64,000 nt of DNA from Viscum album (taxonomy: Eukaryota; Streptophyta; Magnoliopsida; Santalales; Viscaceae), in contig OY728142.1 of assembly GCA_963277665.1 (NCBI GenBank), forward strand, positions 10,864,001-10,928,000, given 5' to 3'. This document shows, one piece after another, positions 11,401-23,967 of this stretch (position 1 is the first letter of the stretch; every line of letters starts with the position of its first letter). The notes under the pieces are model-generated. The model did no database searches and was not told where the DNA came from. It was given only the letters and a program-made list of their open reading frames with translations. The position numbers and the translations under genes were made by a program.

Positions 11401-12312
11401 ACCCGATAGACCCACAATACTCGATGGGGAGGAGTACCTCAGTATGATGGACAAGGTGGGAAGCGGCTCTATGTGACCCGGTATGCCCACGGTGGGGAGA
11501 AGATCTATGTTACCTAGCATACCCACGATACTCATCAGGTATGAGTACCACAATAGTCCAATTTTAAGGGGAAGTGGCTCTGTGTGACCCGGTAGGCCCA
11601 TGGTGGGGAGCAGCTCTCTGTGACCCAGCATACCCACGGTACTCATTGGGGAGGAGTACTCTAGTAGCCCAAGGTTTTTAGTGATATGATTGATATTCTT
11701 ACTTTCCTTAATCTAGATTATACCTAGTGTGATATGTCATGCTTTGTGATTGATCTTCATGATCATGCTCTGTGCTTTGCTTGTGTATTTCTTTGTGGTA
11801 TTTTCTTGTTGGTTTGGGGTCTCTACTTAGTATTTTGTTACTCAATCCTACACAGGCTTCACCCGCACGTGTTGTGGCTAGTGCAAATGACTGACGACTT
11901 GGAGGAGGACTTGGTGGCCCAAGACCAGGCGGTTCCTAGTGAGATCAGGCAAGCAGGACGTGCTTCTACAGCTTTCGGCAGCTACTCTATACTTACCCAT
12001 CAGGTGGGGTTTTTAGCGGATGGATTTCCATTTATCTTTTACTTGCTCTTGTTGCAATTTTATTTTGTTGGGTTTGTATTTTGGCCCATTTACTTTCAGT
12101 TGTACCTTTACACTCAATGGTTTTTTAGTAGCATCCATGATCTCTTTTCCAGTTTTATTAGGATGTGGTTGTATGTGTGTGTGTGTATAGGTACTTGGGA
12201 AAATGCCTCTCACTTGTAGGTTGATGACTTAGGTGCTAGTCTCCAACCCTTGGCCTTCGGGAGGTGATCTTGGTGGAGTCACGGCATGGGCCCCGGGGGA
12301 CGGGTCGTGATA
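8440..12312 (+). repeat. 3' LTR of element 1
   Basis: Starts TGAAAGACCC after the polypurine tract and ends at GTCGTGATA (12,304-12,312). Its 3,873 bp make it among the longer LTR sizes known for Tekay/Del. Parts in order: AT-rich start with three imperfect repeats around TTATTTTATTTTCAAATCC and CTCATAACTCA (8,760-9,150), the zone shared with the 5' LTR, a GC-rich block (about 10,330-11,090), and the composite tandem array (11,340-11,665). A 161-codon open frame at 11,734-12,219 resembles no known protein. Confidence 0.85.
11335..11665 (+). repeat. Composite tandem array in the element 1 3' LTR
   Basis: Counterpart of 4,038-4,375 with the same three-unit layout: paired CTGTGTGACCCG segments and AGTACTC...GAGTACT palindromes. 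The best example is GGTACTCATTGGGGAGGAGT at 11,638-11,657. Both LTRs keep the layout despite about 15% divergence elsewhere. Confidence 0.7.
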
Positions 12313-13380
12313 ATAATTATTGGGGATATAGACCATTGTTACATAGGAGATTGTGGGGGATATGAACCACTAAGGAAAGGTTTGGATCTTACACCAAGTT
12401 GGGGGCCCATATGTATATAGATCATTTTTGGGGAAATAAGGATTCAATCAACCCACTCATTGTGTTAATTAAGCCTCAACCCACACTTATGAGGGTGTTT
12501 CTCATGAATCCTGATTTATATGGTTGTCCTATACATTTTTTCACTAGTCTTAATCCTCTCATACATATTATACTAGCCTTAGGGAAACCAACCAAGTATA
12601 CCCACATCAAGTATCATATCCAAATACCACCTGACATCTCTTTTCAACTTACACAGTACCCTCTAACCATGGTGACATGGTCACTGGTAAATTATATTTA
12701 CCTATAGTGATAAATAGAACTTATTATGGGCTTAAGAGGAACAAAACAATCCTATATATTTATCTATAGTTTTCTTAGACCATATTCATCTACACAGTCC
12801 CCTGGAACATGAATGAAGGAAAGTAATCATATATGAACAATTATATTAATTTATATTTTATGAACCACCTACTTTAAAATGGTGCTAACCCCTCGCTATG
12901 TTTTGTTAAGCCTCGTCCAAGCTCATCCACACTCCCGAATAGCTATATCAATCCACAACTGCAAAATCTGCAGCCCTAGAACAATCCTAGAAAAAAATCA
13001 ATGCACAGAAAATTCCACCATACAGTTATACCAAAAAATGATATAAATGCTTTCAGCCTCTTCAAACATGAGAAATCATGAAAATTTCATGTGAATAATT
13101 TGTTCCACATGAACAAACCCTCTCTTTCCATATTAGTCCAAGACATCAAAGAGACCACTAATCACTACCTAATGATGAACTATTCTTGTCACCCTCTCCA
13201 TATCTATCTCTACTTCCTACTAGCGGCACATAGAAGACAATTATATTGAAAATTAAATAGTGTTTTATATTTATATTTAAATTTAAAACCAATAAAAGTT
13301 TGTGAACTAAATTATTTTGAAGTTGTGTGATTTATCTGCTCACCACTAGTCATCGATGAAATATCACCGAGGAAAGATCT
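12313..13380. other. Unassigned AT-rich spacer
   Basis: Between the end of element 1 and the first recognisable CACTA coding remains. No reading frame resembling a protein and no tandem structure was seen. CACTAC occurs at about 13,164 but lacks both the 18-bp terminal repeat of the right end and its ACT flank, so it is not accepted as the missing left end of CACTA A. Confidence 0.5.
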
Positions 13381-13382
13381 GG

Positions 13383-14950
13383 TCATCTTCTGATATAAAT
13401 CAACCAACACTTTTTGCAAAGTGGATATATGATCCCCCTATTCCTGAATTGTGCTTTATATAGAAAAAAACTCTCTCTGAGCATCTCGGGCCAGGGAGTG
13501 ACTAAAACCATGACTAGATGTAGCTGCAATCCCTTATGGCCTGCTAAAGACCTCATATGGTAATTGTCCCAAACCCATCCCTCGCACTCGACCAGGATGA
13601 TCCTTCCCAAGGACTTTACCAACTGGTTCATCCAGAGAGACTGAAATGGACTATGTGGGATTGGCATCCCATAGTTATTTAATTTTTACCTATAAATAAA
13701 ATATAAATCATATTTGAATCAATATATATAACATAGTGAGAACTGATAATAAGTTATTATAATGAAAAATGAATTCATACCCCAACTTCTTTGGCAGACT
13801 CATTAATATAACTCCCATCTGATTTTTTATGACCATCCAAACATAGTTCTATTCGGGAGACTTCGTGCCCTAAATTCTATGACTACATTAAACAAAGATA
13901 AATCAAAATTTTAATATATGAAATAGATAATATTGTCTTATAAATATTTAAACTAATGAAATGATTACCAGGGTTGATCGGATTCTAGAAAAACTCTTTG
14001 ACCTGATAGTGTGAGGGATACATTTCTTAGCTCGACTCGATGCATTCTTCCTTGAAACATCCTAAAATAAATAACATATAATTTAATAGTAATTTATGTA
14101 ATGTCAAATCCTTGTCATATGTATGTATAAATGTAAAATTATATTAATATAATAATATATATTTAAATACCATGTTATTCTCATGATGATGGGTATTAAA
14201 AAAAACTTTACATTGCTTTCTAGGTACCCCATTGGGTACCTTATCATACAGTTTTTGGGTTCTAAATGAAGTATCGTTAAATTTGTTCCATAATCTCCAT
14301 TTAAAATCATTCCATTTCTTACCCAAATTTTTCAATTTCTACTTTCGTGTTATAATATCAATAATGGGAAAGTAGAAAAACATCTATACAAAGAGATTTA
14401 TTTTAAAAATATTAGAATTTAATAACATAATGACATTAAATTATCCCATAATGTATTAAAATTACCTTTATCTATGAATAAAAAATTTCATTTTTCCAAG
14501 ATAAAGGTGTATACCTTTAATCATCATACGTAATCAGAAGGGTAACCAATTCTGCCGCCAGATGGTCTAGAATCTATCCAAATAATCTCACAGTGTCATC
14601 TATAGGTACCCCATAGCTATCAAATGGGACAACTATCTTCAGTTCATTCAGATTCTAGATATCTGAAATTTTCATATTTTTCTCTATAGTATCATTGTTT
14701 CCATATTTTATAAAAAAATATTTAGTAGTATAAAAAATGAAATAACTTTATTCATATTAAAATTTTTACCTATAATAGTCACCCTCTAATATCCCTGTAA
14801 AGAACTAGGAGTGGAGACCTTCTCTCTTGCTGCTGAATGGGGAGGCGTTGGATGAGCTGCTAATGGGATGTTGACGGAGGGTGTGAGAGATGGTGTAGGG
14901 TGGAAAAAAAAGGTGTCTTAAATGTTGTAGTGAGGGAGACCAGTGGATCA
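13383..14950 (-). pseudogene. Transposase_24-type second gene of CACTA A
   Basis: Minus-strand pieces match the plant Transposase_24 (Ptta/En/Spm) family. KIVVPFDSYGVPIDDTVRLFG (about 14,590-14,650) corresponds to the family's N-terminal signature. KKWNDFKWRLWNKFNDTSF (14,260-14,320) and YDKVPNGVP match its central block. GKDHPGRVRGMGLGQLPYEV (about 13,550-13,610) matches its conserved C-terminal RPGRVRGLG motif. Long AT-rich gaps between the pieces may be introns. Role by family: accessory transposase, probably binding subterminal repeats. Multiple stops make it a pseudogene. Confidence 0.75.
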
Positions 14951-15439
14951 TCATCTGTAGTTATGTTCGAGGGAACATCGACTGAGAGTTGGATAGAATC
15001 AGTATAAAATTTCCTCCTCGATATTCCTATCATTTAATCAAATAAAATTAACTTCATAACATATATTTCAAAAAAATCATGCATAAAAAAATAGAAATGA
15101 TAACGGATGTATAGTACTAACAAAAAAATATATATACATCTATGATAATGAATAAAAACAAAAATAACATAAGTGGTTGATAAATGAATGGATAACTGCA
15201 CATATAATCATTTTCTCCTTCAATAATGTCATTTTCCTGCTCCATCATTACTTCATATACTTCATCCACCCTTAAAAGACTAGTATTTTTCAATATCATG
15301 ATGGAAAAATAAGTTTTCTTCTTGTTGTTGATGGGATTTAATGTCAGAGGTAAAATCTTCCACTTCATCACTCATATCATGCATGTCTCATTGTTTTACG
15401 TGAGCAACTACACTCTACACTTCATCCACAACATCTCCC

Positions 15440-18400
15440 ACATAATATACCATTTTTTATTGAGATGATAAGATATATGTATCTTGTAATTCATGGTCAC
15501 TAGAATCCATCAAGCGAGAGAAGTTCACAGAAGTAAATTTCAAGGAATCTCTTTTAACACCCCTAATAATATCAACCCAATTTAATTTGAATAAAACAAC
15601 TAAAAAATGCTCATGGTATTTTAATTCGATAATATCAGTCAACTTTCCACAGTATCCCACTTCAGTGAATGTAAATATAACACTATTCTATATTTTCAAA
15701 CCCTCTTCTCGATCTACTATATGAAATTTAAATCCATTCACATTGTAAGTGCCGAACTTTCTATCCTGTTTTAGAGGAAATCGAGCAAGAAACTTCAAAT
15801 CTTCTAACAACTCAACTCGAGTATTAGTATTCATGATCTTCAAAAATTAATATAAATTATTATATTTACAAAATATATATGTCGACTAAATATCTGTATT
15901 GATTGAAATATTAATGAACTTACATGACATGAAAATCATTCTATAATCTCTTTATTAACATCATTTGTTATATCTTTCTCATTTCGTGTCTGGACTCTCA
16001 TTAGTCTCTTTATTTGTATCCTCATCTATTCAATAAATGGATATACAATTTCATTATTTAGTAGCACATATCTATGTGTGTATAATAATTCTATTTCTGT
16101 CATTGTAACATTTGATATCCTCCCAGCTGATTGGCCAATATCAGGAAAAAATTTATTTCCCATGTGGTATAGATTGAGTTGATGTGTCTTCAACACGTTC
16201 AAATTGATTGAATATTGTCTCAATACCATCCAAATATCTAGAGAAAAAGGTAAGATAATCCTTTACCAAATAACCTTCAGAAATAGAGCCTTCAGGTTGA
16301 GATTTATTTTTCATGTATGATTTAAAATTCCCAAGATATCTATGAAATTTAATAAAAAACATAATTTTGTATTTAATGAAGTTCCAATAATTGTTTACTT
16401 AAATTAAAAACATATAAATAAAGTACCTATAAATTGGATACATCCATTGATAATTTATAGGGCCTCCTAATTTTTTTTCCTCAACCAAATGCATAGTTAA
16501 ATGCATCATAATAATAAAAATGATTAAGGAAATATCATCTCCATTGCACAAAGTGCCAATACAAATCTCTCTTAAAGGTTTTCAAGATAAAATGGTTGTA
16601 GATATTTCTCACATAATTGTATAAATAATGTGAAAATTTTCAGTACAACATTAGTAACCTTTTTAGGTAATAATGTACACAATTCCAATGGTAGCAACTG
16701 TTGTAACAAAATATGTGAATCGTGAATTTTTAATCCATGTAACCTACGATGCTTTAATTCAACACACATTGAGATGTTACTTAAATACCCATTAGATACC
16801 TTAACATGTTTTAAAATTTAAATAAATGTATATTTTTCCCTATTTTTCATTGAAAAAATTTCCAAATCATACTTTCTATTCTCATTTGGCCAAAGATCAT
16901 GTTTTATGTTCATTTTTTGTAAGTATTTCCGATCATTGAGATAGTCCTTTGATTTTTCATGCTCATTAAGCAATGTGAAGATAAAATTTTCACAAAAATT
17001 CTTCTCAATATTCATAACATCAAGATTATTCTATAACAAATTAAATTCCTAATATGAAAGTTTGAATAATGTACTTTTTTCTTCTATTTTTGCATTTCGA
17101 TTTCACTTGATGATGCACTTTGAACTCGTTTCCCATTATCATTAAAATAATGCACCTTCCCAAATTCTATTTCAACATTTCCAAGTTGTGCCAATATTTT
17201 AGATATTGTCAACAACTTTAGAGGTAGTTTATGATCAATAGAAACATTTAATTTTGACTTGTTCAACCAAAATCTATGAGATGCATCGTGAAATATTCGA
17301 TGACATAAGAAACACCATTTTTACTGTGAGGTAGTAGTTCGGTCTCAAAATCAAAGTTATAAATAGGACAATCCAAACTCTTGTAAGTTTTCCAACCAAC
17401 TAAATTCCCAAGACCAGGGAAGTTACTAATGGTCCACATTAGAGCATCTTACATTTTGAACATTGTTCTAGAAGATGCGTCATATTTCTCAACATTTTTA
17501 CTCCATAACTCCTATAATTATTCAATTGGAGGTTGAAATTATACATCAATATCATTTCTAGGTATTTTTTCTAGGAATAATCATCGAAATGATAAAATAT
17601 TTTTTTTTACATATACATCCATAGATTCATATTGTAAGGGATCAAAACAACCATCCAAATATTATAACTAGTACTCAAAGTCTCAAATAGGTTGAATCCA
17701 TTGGCAATCAATCCTAATTGAACATTCCTAAGATCATATGAGAAATATATATATGATGAATCGAATGTATTCCATGATTTTTAATATCTTGGATGTCGCA
17801 TTAACCCATCATTATTATTATCTATAGAATGCCACTTCATGTGCTTGGCAGTTTTCAATGACATGCATAATCTTTGCAATCGAGTCTTTAAAGGAAAGCA
17901 ATGGAAAACCTTTGCAGGTGTGTTCCTTATCTTATTCTTTATAGTAGTAGTTGATACAAAATTCCAACATCACTCATTGACTGACATCTAAAAGAATAAT
18001 ATTTTTTAAAATCTTGTCTACTTGAATCCACTCCCCAATAAAACATACAATCATTAGAACACGCATGTATTTTTGTATAATTCAGACCAATCTTGTTAAC
18101 AACTTTTTCCATATCATAAAAAGACTCATGGATATTTTCTTTAGGAAATTCAACATGTAACAATTCCAATATCATGGACATCACCTTATTTGTAATTCCA
18201 CATAGGCATTTGATATGGTAAAACTTCAACATAAAAGAAACTTTTTAATATTTCAAACATCCTCTATATAACTCTTGATTTTCATCGTTAACTAAACCAT
18301 GAAATGCATCTTCTTTCTCAGTGAAGTCTTCTCTTACATTATTCTACATGGAATCAAGAGGAGGATCCAATTATATGTTATAATCTTGATTTGGTTATCC

Positions 18401-18560
18401 TATAGTCTCAAAAACATCACTTGTCATGTTGCTATTTGTAGCACCCTCAACTGGTTATTTTGACATTTTTTGATGTTTATGTTGGTGTGTTGTTATGCCA
18501 AATGCATCATTTATAAGGTTTTTCATTTCATTTTCCATTGTAGACGAATTTGGGATCTCA
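15440..18560 (-). pseudogene. TNP2-type CACTA transposase with DUF4218 and DUF4216 regions
   Basis: Read on the minus strand. The N-terminus starts near 18,540 (MENEMKNLINDAFGITTHQ). The TNP2 N-terminal block at 17,939-18,232 contains FYHIKCLCGITNKVMSMILE and KIHACSNDCMFYW. The TNP2 core has GLGNLVGWKTYKSLDCPICN (about 17,360-17,420). DUF4218 is at 16,026-17,015 (MNIEKNFCENF, LHGLKIHDSHILLQQLLPL, then RYLGNFKSYMKNKSQPEGSI). DUF4216 is at 15,457-15,660 (YCGKLTDIIELKYHEHFLVVLF, FTSVNFSRLM). TNP2 transposases bind and cut the element's terminal inverted repeats. Stops and frame breaks throughout (for instance between 17,266 and 17,939) mean no active protein is made. Confidence 0.88.
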
Positions 18561-21230
18561 TTCTGTCAATTGAAATCAGTGATCAAAGTTTATGTAATTT
18601 TTGATTCTCTGTGCCAAATCCAGTACAAATATTGAGTAGGTAATTACATCAATATCAAGTGTTCATAAATTTCATCTCACTTCAACCATCTTATAAATTT
18701 ACATTTAGTAAATGGACATCTTATTCTCACATCAACAAATCAATTGGAAATTTAAAAATCTAAAAACTCCTCCAAACCCTTAGTATATTGAGGTGTGTTC
18801 CTCAGTAATGTGATCTAACTTTTATCCATATATATCACAATGTTCATACACATTATTAAAAAAACACATAACTATTACTAAATAGGAAAAGAGATGAATT
18901 AAAGTGAAAAAACACAACCTAAGTAGTTATAATAATATTCATATAAGTAGAGTCATATAAGTACTAGAGGGGATTTCACATAATGCATTGTTAGAACTTC
19001 TAGTGGTAGAGCACCTCATGAAAAAATCACTTAAATTTTCTAGTTTAACAACTGAATTTGTGTTAGTCATCATTAAATTTCTTATAGATGTAACTAGATG
19101 TTCTTCTACTACATTTGTATTATTAAATGCTGAAGTTATCATATTATGATAACTTAATACTTAGTAAATTATGCTTTGATTATATTCCATGCTCTAAAAA
19201 TTACCTATATCAATATAACTAGTCCAATATCATTAATGTAGGTTCAATGATTAAATTGAAATATGTATATAAATGTCTTTTAGAAATTCATGCCTAAACC
19301 GATATGTTTTCTAAATATCCTTAATTAACATCTCCAGTATGATTAAGAAGACCTTAAATTTACATGATAGCTAGAAATTGCACAAAAAATTACATTATAT
19401 CTATAATATGTACATTATCACAACTAAAAACAAACTCAGATCAAAACAATCTAAAACATCACCTTTAGTTGAATCTACCAACCTATAAAACAAAAAAAGA
19501 TATTTTTTAAACCACCATCTAACCAACCATGAAACTAAATCAATATAAAAAATATATATCTTCTTATAACTCATTATAATATCATATCTCTAATACATTA
19601 TCTCATTGCTCAGCAATATCAATGCCTATAATATCTCATTTAATAATGATCTTTATAATAATATTAAAAATTATAAATCCCAATGGTAAAGAATAAAAAA
19701 TAATGAAAAATTTTTTATACCAAGAAAAAAATAATAAATTAAAGTTTTAACTCATGAACTATAGAAAGTAACATAATATCACTCATACCCCCCCCCCCAC
19801 CAAACAAACTTATAACATCTCAAGAGGAAAATAAATATCAATATTGTTTGATAGAAAATCATGTTATACCCTGATACAAGGATAATATCAAGAATTGAAA
19901 CTCTAATAGTGCATTATTAATACAAGGTTTCTCACTCTTATAGTACATCAAATTTATATAATGGATGGATATGAAATTTATCATTATTAGGTCCCTGGAT
20001 GGTGTCTTTATCCCCTTTAAAATCAACTATAAGTACTATGATCAGTACAAAAATTATAAACCACGTATCGTAAATTACCATATAAGTTTCCACATAAAAA
20101 TATATTAAATGAAATGATAAATTAACATTATTTTATTTATAATAATAGCCATTATTTTTTTGAATACATAAATTACCAATTATAGTCCTTATCATAAGTG
20201 TACATTTATAAAAATCATGTCCTGCCTACTATATGATATATGCACCCATAAATTTGTACTGTGTAAAAAATTATTTAACTACTTATGCATCTTAATAGAA
20301 AACAATGTTTTGGAATAATAATGTGTTAGCCAACACATCCAATGTTGGTTTTATTACTCAATATATAGAACTGTAATACATCAAAAACTATTTCTAAACC
20401 CAAAACCATATATTAAAGAAAAATTATCAACAATTTATCAAGGTGATCAAACAGATTCATCTAAACATACACAAAAAAACAACCATTTTTATGTCAAAAA
20501 ACAAAATAAGAAATTTTCTTATGGTTATAGGAATGTAACAAATAAATAGAGATTTATTAACAAGCTAAATATTACATGTAAATGAAACAAGTTTATTGAA
20601 GTAATAAAATCAATTAAACATGCACAATGACTCATATCAAGAATTAAAGAGCCTAATAAAAATTTTATCAAGGAATTTGGAAATTATTTTCAAGGCTAGC
20701 CAAGGGTTTACCATTTATGAAAAATCCAATTAACAACATGTAATAATATAAGTAAAAATAGGGGAAAATAAGGAACTATCCAAAATTCAAAAAAACCTTC
20801 TATAGAAAACCATTTTTTAAAGTATCAAAATATCTATGAGAAATATTCCATTACCAATTCTAAAATAAAATTTGAAACATTTTTAAAGTGTTAGAAATCA
20901 TTTGGAAAAGACATTCTTGGTATAAACTGATTATATAGGTGAATATGGTTGGTACCACTTATCCATTAAACCATTTATGAGCTCATCCTTATCCTGGAAC
21001 CACTAGACATTTTCATATAATCCATAAACTTATATTTATAACTAAACAAACTCAAATAACTAACTTCCATAAAAAGAGTAAAAAATGCATGATGGAACTC
21101 ATGAAGATAACTCAAAGATGAATCTAGACACCATAAATAGAAAAACTACTAAATTACACAACATAAAATATCCATAATTTCAACCCAAATATATGGAAAT
21201 ACCTAGGTAGTCCATTAAGAAAAAAACTCA
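18561..21230. other. AT-rich 5' flank of the CACTA A transposase gene
   Basis: About 2.7 kb of very AT-rich sequence between the transposase start and the subterminal zone. It contains homopolymer runs (poly-C at about 19,789) but no recognisable coding match or tandem array. It may hold the promoter and first intron of the element's transcript. Nothing in the sequence proves this. Confidence 0.4.
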
Positions 21231-21234
21231 CAAA

Positions 21235-21600
21235 TAGGGGAAGGGGAGACGATGATGAGAAAGGGTCGGAGATGAGGGGGACCAGTAGTGGGGCGGTAAC
21301 CGGGGGGAGTAGTGGCAGTGAAGGTTTTGGGGAGATAGGGATCGGTGGATCAAGATCGGGATCGAGGGCTCAGGGGTGGGTGTGAGGGACTGTCAGCAGC
21401 TCGGGATCGGGAAGGGGGTGTCAGCAGCTCGGGATCGGGATTGGGTGTCAGTAGGGGAAGGGGGTGTTGGTAGCTCGAGATTGAGACTGGTGGTGAGGGG
21501 ATAAAGGATGGGGGGATCAAGGGTGTGGGTTTTGGGTTCGAGGGGTGAGGGGGTGTCAGGAAGAAGTGTTTCATTTTTAAAAAAGGTAAAAGTTTTAGTG
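21235..21600. repeat. GC-rich subterminal repeats of CACTA A
   Basis: Within the last 400 bp before the right terminus, a TCAGCAGCTCGGGATCGGGA unit occurs twice (about 21,390 and 21,421). Degenerate copies with GATCGGGAT flank it (about 21,352-21,370, 21,440, 21,470). CACTA elements carry subterminal transposase-binding repeats in this place. The high GC content stands out against the AT-rich interior. Confidence 0.7.
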
Positions 21601-21602
21601 GC

Positions 21603-21645
21603 AATTTTAAAAAAACGGCCACTAATTCCTGCTTTTTGTGTAGTG
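21603..21645 (-). repeat. Right terminal inverted repeat of CACTA A
   Basis: On the minus strand it reads CACTACACAAAAAGCAGG, then AATTAGTGGCCG, a canonical plant CACTA end. The flanking triplet is ACT (21,646-21,648), the expected 3-bp target duplication. It cannot be confirmed because the left end was not found. Confidence 0.8.
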
Positions 21646-21951
21646 ACTCATACCCAATTTCTATATAGGGTGTACACCTTTATGAACCTATACTTACTTT
21701 ATTGTGTAATTACATGTATGTATTCCACACTCATTGATCTTGGAATAAAATATGATGACAAATGATTTTATGTTGTATGATCTAAGTGTCACACTTAAGC
21801 ATGATAATGAAATGAAAACGATGGGTGCGCCCGAAATTATATAACACTCCAATTAATTGGGTAATATTTAGTCTCATGAAACTTCATGTTAGGACATGGA
21901 GTAAACCTGATTCCTTTATGGGATTTTTTTCCATCATGATGTCTTGACAGT
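21646..21951. other. Spacer between CACTA A and element 2, with left target duplication
   Basis: About 300 bp with no recognisable gene. Its last five bases, ACAGT (21,947-21,951), are the left copy of the target-site duplication of element 2. The right copy is at 32,111-32,115. Confidence 0.7.
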
Positions 21952-22060
21952 TGTAAGAACCCGGTTCTTATTTTTGAGGTACGAGCTTCTTCTTTTCTCT
22001 TTTCCTTAAGTGTTTTTGAGAAAATATGGAAAATGGGGAAAACTCCTAAATTTTGGAACT

Positions 22061-22380
22061 ACACGTCGTGTACTTTTTCCACATGTTGTGTACTTTTAGC
22101 TGTGTTGGGATGAGTACACGGGGTGTGTAGCCATGTCGGCGACAAAGGGTGTTGGAACCGACTACATGTCGTGTAGTGGTACTTTACACGCCGTGTAGTC
22201 AGTCGGCAGGCCTAAACAGTAAGGCGGTGGTGTAGCTGCCAGCTGGGTGACAGTACACATCATGTACTCGGGAGTACATGCCATGTACTCATATCGACGG
22301 ATGAACAGTGTGGCGGTGCCTCTAGAGGAACAGTTAAATGAAGGAAGTACACGTCGTGTACTCAGAAGTACATGCCGTGT
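22061..22380 (+). repeat. Paired palindromes ACACGNCGTGT in the 5' LTR of element 2
   Basis: Eight copies, many partly decayed, start at 22,061/22,081, 22,164/22,186, 22,255/22,276 and 22,349/22,370. Spacing within a pair is 20-22 bp, and pairs recur every 91-103 bp. The core CACG-N-CGTG is a perfect palindrome around one central base. Decayed copies show CG changed to TG or CA, as expected of methylated cytosine. Confidence 0.9.
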
Positions 22381-23019
22381 ACTTTGTTTTTTCGGCTTAA
22401 AACAGGAAGTAGCCTCCTAATTTGGTATAGGAGGCATTTGAGACATTTTGGAGCCAAAGGAGGAGGCTGAACCTTTTAAGATCCACCGAGTGTTCGTCTC
22501 GAATTTGATTCCGCCTCGGACGATCTCGTTGGAACCGCACGGGTAAGCCCTTTCTTCTCCTTAAGTCGTTCTTACCAATTATTTCTTGAGGGAAAGTTAT
22601 TTAAGTTTGAATGGGTTTTCTTCTTCATCAGATCTACGTCGTTCTTGGGCGTTTCTTGGATCGGCGTTCGTGTATAATGCTCGTTGGCATATAAGGTAGG
22701 TGTCTTGGTGTAAATTTCCAACTGTCATGTGTTTTTCTGCGTTTTCGTGTCGCGAACCCATGTTGGGGTGTCATGTGGCTGAGGTCGTTGCTATATTTAA
22801 TGAATAGAATTTCATAGGTGATTAAATTGTGATAATAAAATGTTGTTTGGGATCATTTCTTGGATCTGAAACCACCCCGGGGGTGTGTTTCACTGTTTAG
22901 CCGTTTGGCCAGGATACCCAAGGGTATGCCTTTAAAGTAGTAATCATAGAATTGGCTTGAGAGGAATTGTTTGTTTACTGCATTTTGACATGTTGGGCAT
23001 GGCCCGGTTATCTATTTAG

Positions 23020-23275
23020 CCTGAGGGAATTGTTGTGATTAGCCGGTGGGCACTGCACTGTATTAGCCTGAGGGCGTGAATGTATTAGCCTGAGGGAAAC
23101 ATACTATTTCACCTGAGGGAAACCTTTCGTGCCTGAGGGCGACACTTCCTACACCTGAGGGCAATTTCTGTTATGCCTGAGAGCAATACCTGCGGGTTGG
23201 ATTCTGTATAGCCTGAGGGTGTGGTTTACTATTTTATCATGAGGGCACAGTTCTGGTTGGCCTGAGGGCTTGGTG
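23020..23275 (+). repeat. GCCTGAGGG motif array in the 5' LTR of element 2
   Basis: About twelve copies of GCCTGAGGG(C), mostly 15-30 bp apart and often preceded by TATTA or TATTT. The 10-mer GCCTGAGGGC is near-palindromic. The same array is in the 3' LTR at 31,140-31,430 with small insertions and losses, including an extra local duplication near 31,362. Confidence 0.85.
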
Positions 23276-23955
23276 TTGTTGAGCACAAAAATGTTACTAA
23301 ATTAAATGAATTAAATGAATAATAAAATGGAAATTTAATTGTTAAGTTAGTTACTTTTCAGTAATTCTTAATTTATTGCATTTTACTATTGCACACTATT
23401 GTTGCATGCTTACACGCAGTTGGTCACGGGCCTTTGGTGGGTGCCTACTGAGATATATTTCTCACACCCTGTTTGGGTCATGCTTTTCGGCCCAAACAGA
23501 TTACATTTCTGCAGGTGTAGATAGGGGCAAGAGTCCCTATACAGGTACTTGACTATTGATGAGGAGTAGAAGGGTATGGGACCGAGCCTAGGCTCACGAT
23601 GCTGCTACCAGCTGTTTGCTTTGTTTTGCTATACTCTGCTTTTTGTTGTACTGTATTGATGTATAACATGCTCTGGATTTTTTCTTAGTACTTGAGGCAT
23701 ATATAATCACTATTTATATACTGTTGATTATATCAGTTGTGTATGGTTTACTGCTTCCGCTGTTTTTTGTATGTTTTATTTCAATTATGATGTGCTACAC
23801 TTTGACAAATAAGGGAATAGTTTCCCCACTATCAGACCTGGGCTCTCGTTGCTAGTCAACAACCTCTAGAATTTGGGGAAATGTGCTTGAGGTCACGTGG
23901 CGAACTGGGTTCGGGGCACCTGTTTCGTGGCACCCGGGTCCGGTACATTACAAAG

Positions 23956-23967
23956 TGGTATCAGAGG
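23956..23967 (+). promoter_or_regulatory. Primer binding site of element 2 (initiator Met tRNA)
   Basis: TGGTATCAGAGG lies 3 nt downstream of the LTR end and is identical to the primer site of element 1. It matches the plant initiator tRNA-Met 3' end at 11 of 12 bases. Confidence 0.95.

Larger units (their letters stand above)
2075..12312 (+). mobile_element. Element 1: degenerate Tekay/Del-like Ty3/gypsy chromovirus
   Basis: Two long, similar LTRs (2,075-5,016 truncated; 8,440-12,312) flank a 3.4-kb internal region. That region has a Met-tRNA primer site, gag remains with a zinc knuckle, a protease DTG, reverse transcriptase, RNase H and a chromodomain. Frames are broken by many stops and shifts. 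Integrase is missing: RNase H runs almost directly into the chromodomain near 8,205-8,225. The LTRs differ at roughly 15% of positions over a short stretch compared by eye, so the insertion is old. Long LTRs plus a chromodomain fit the Tekay (Del) clade. That assignment is from family knowledge and was not made by phylogeny. Confidence 0.9.
13380..21645 (-). mobile_element. CACTA (En/Spm-type) transposon A, left end not found
   Basis: Two minus-strand genes in the order usual for plant CACTA elements: a TNP2-type transposase (about 15.44-18.56 kb), then a Transposase_24-type gene (13.38-14.95 kb). The right end, read on the minus strand, begins CACTACACAAAAAGCAGG at 21,645, a standard CACTA terminus. 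The left terminus should lie within about 1 kb left of 13,380 but no matching inverted repeat is visible. It may be deleted, or displaced by element 1. Both genes carry many stops and frame changes, so the element is defective. Confidence 0.85.
21952..23952 (+). repeat. 5' LTR of element 2
   Basis: 2,001 bp, starting TGTAAGAACC and ending CATTACA, 3 nt before the primer site. It holds four pairs of 11-bp palindromes of the ACACGNCGTGT type (22,061-22,380) and an array of GCCTGAGGG motifs (23,020-23,275). Promoter position is uncertain. Candidate TATA-like strings are CATATAAGG (about 22,687) and GCATATATAAT (about 23,698). Confidence 0.95.

Noticed and set aside
11734..12219. 161-codon open frame, hydrophobic
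   Set aside because: It lies wholly inside the 3' LTR of element 1. The equivalent region of the 5' LTR (4,465-4,905) has a different frame and protein, so it is not conserved coding sequence.
13158..13172. CACTAC motif as left terminus of CACTA A
   Set aside because: The bases after CACTAC do not match the right terminus (expected ACAAAAAGC-like), and the flanking triplet is not ACT.
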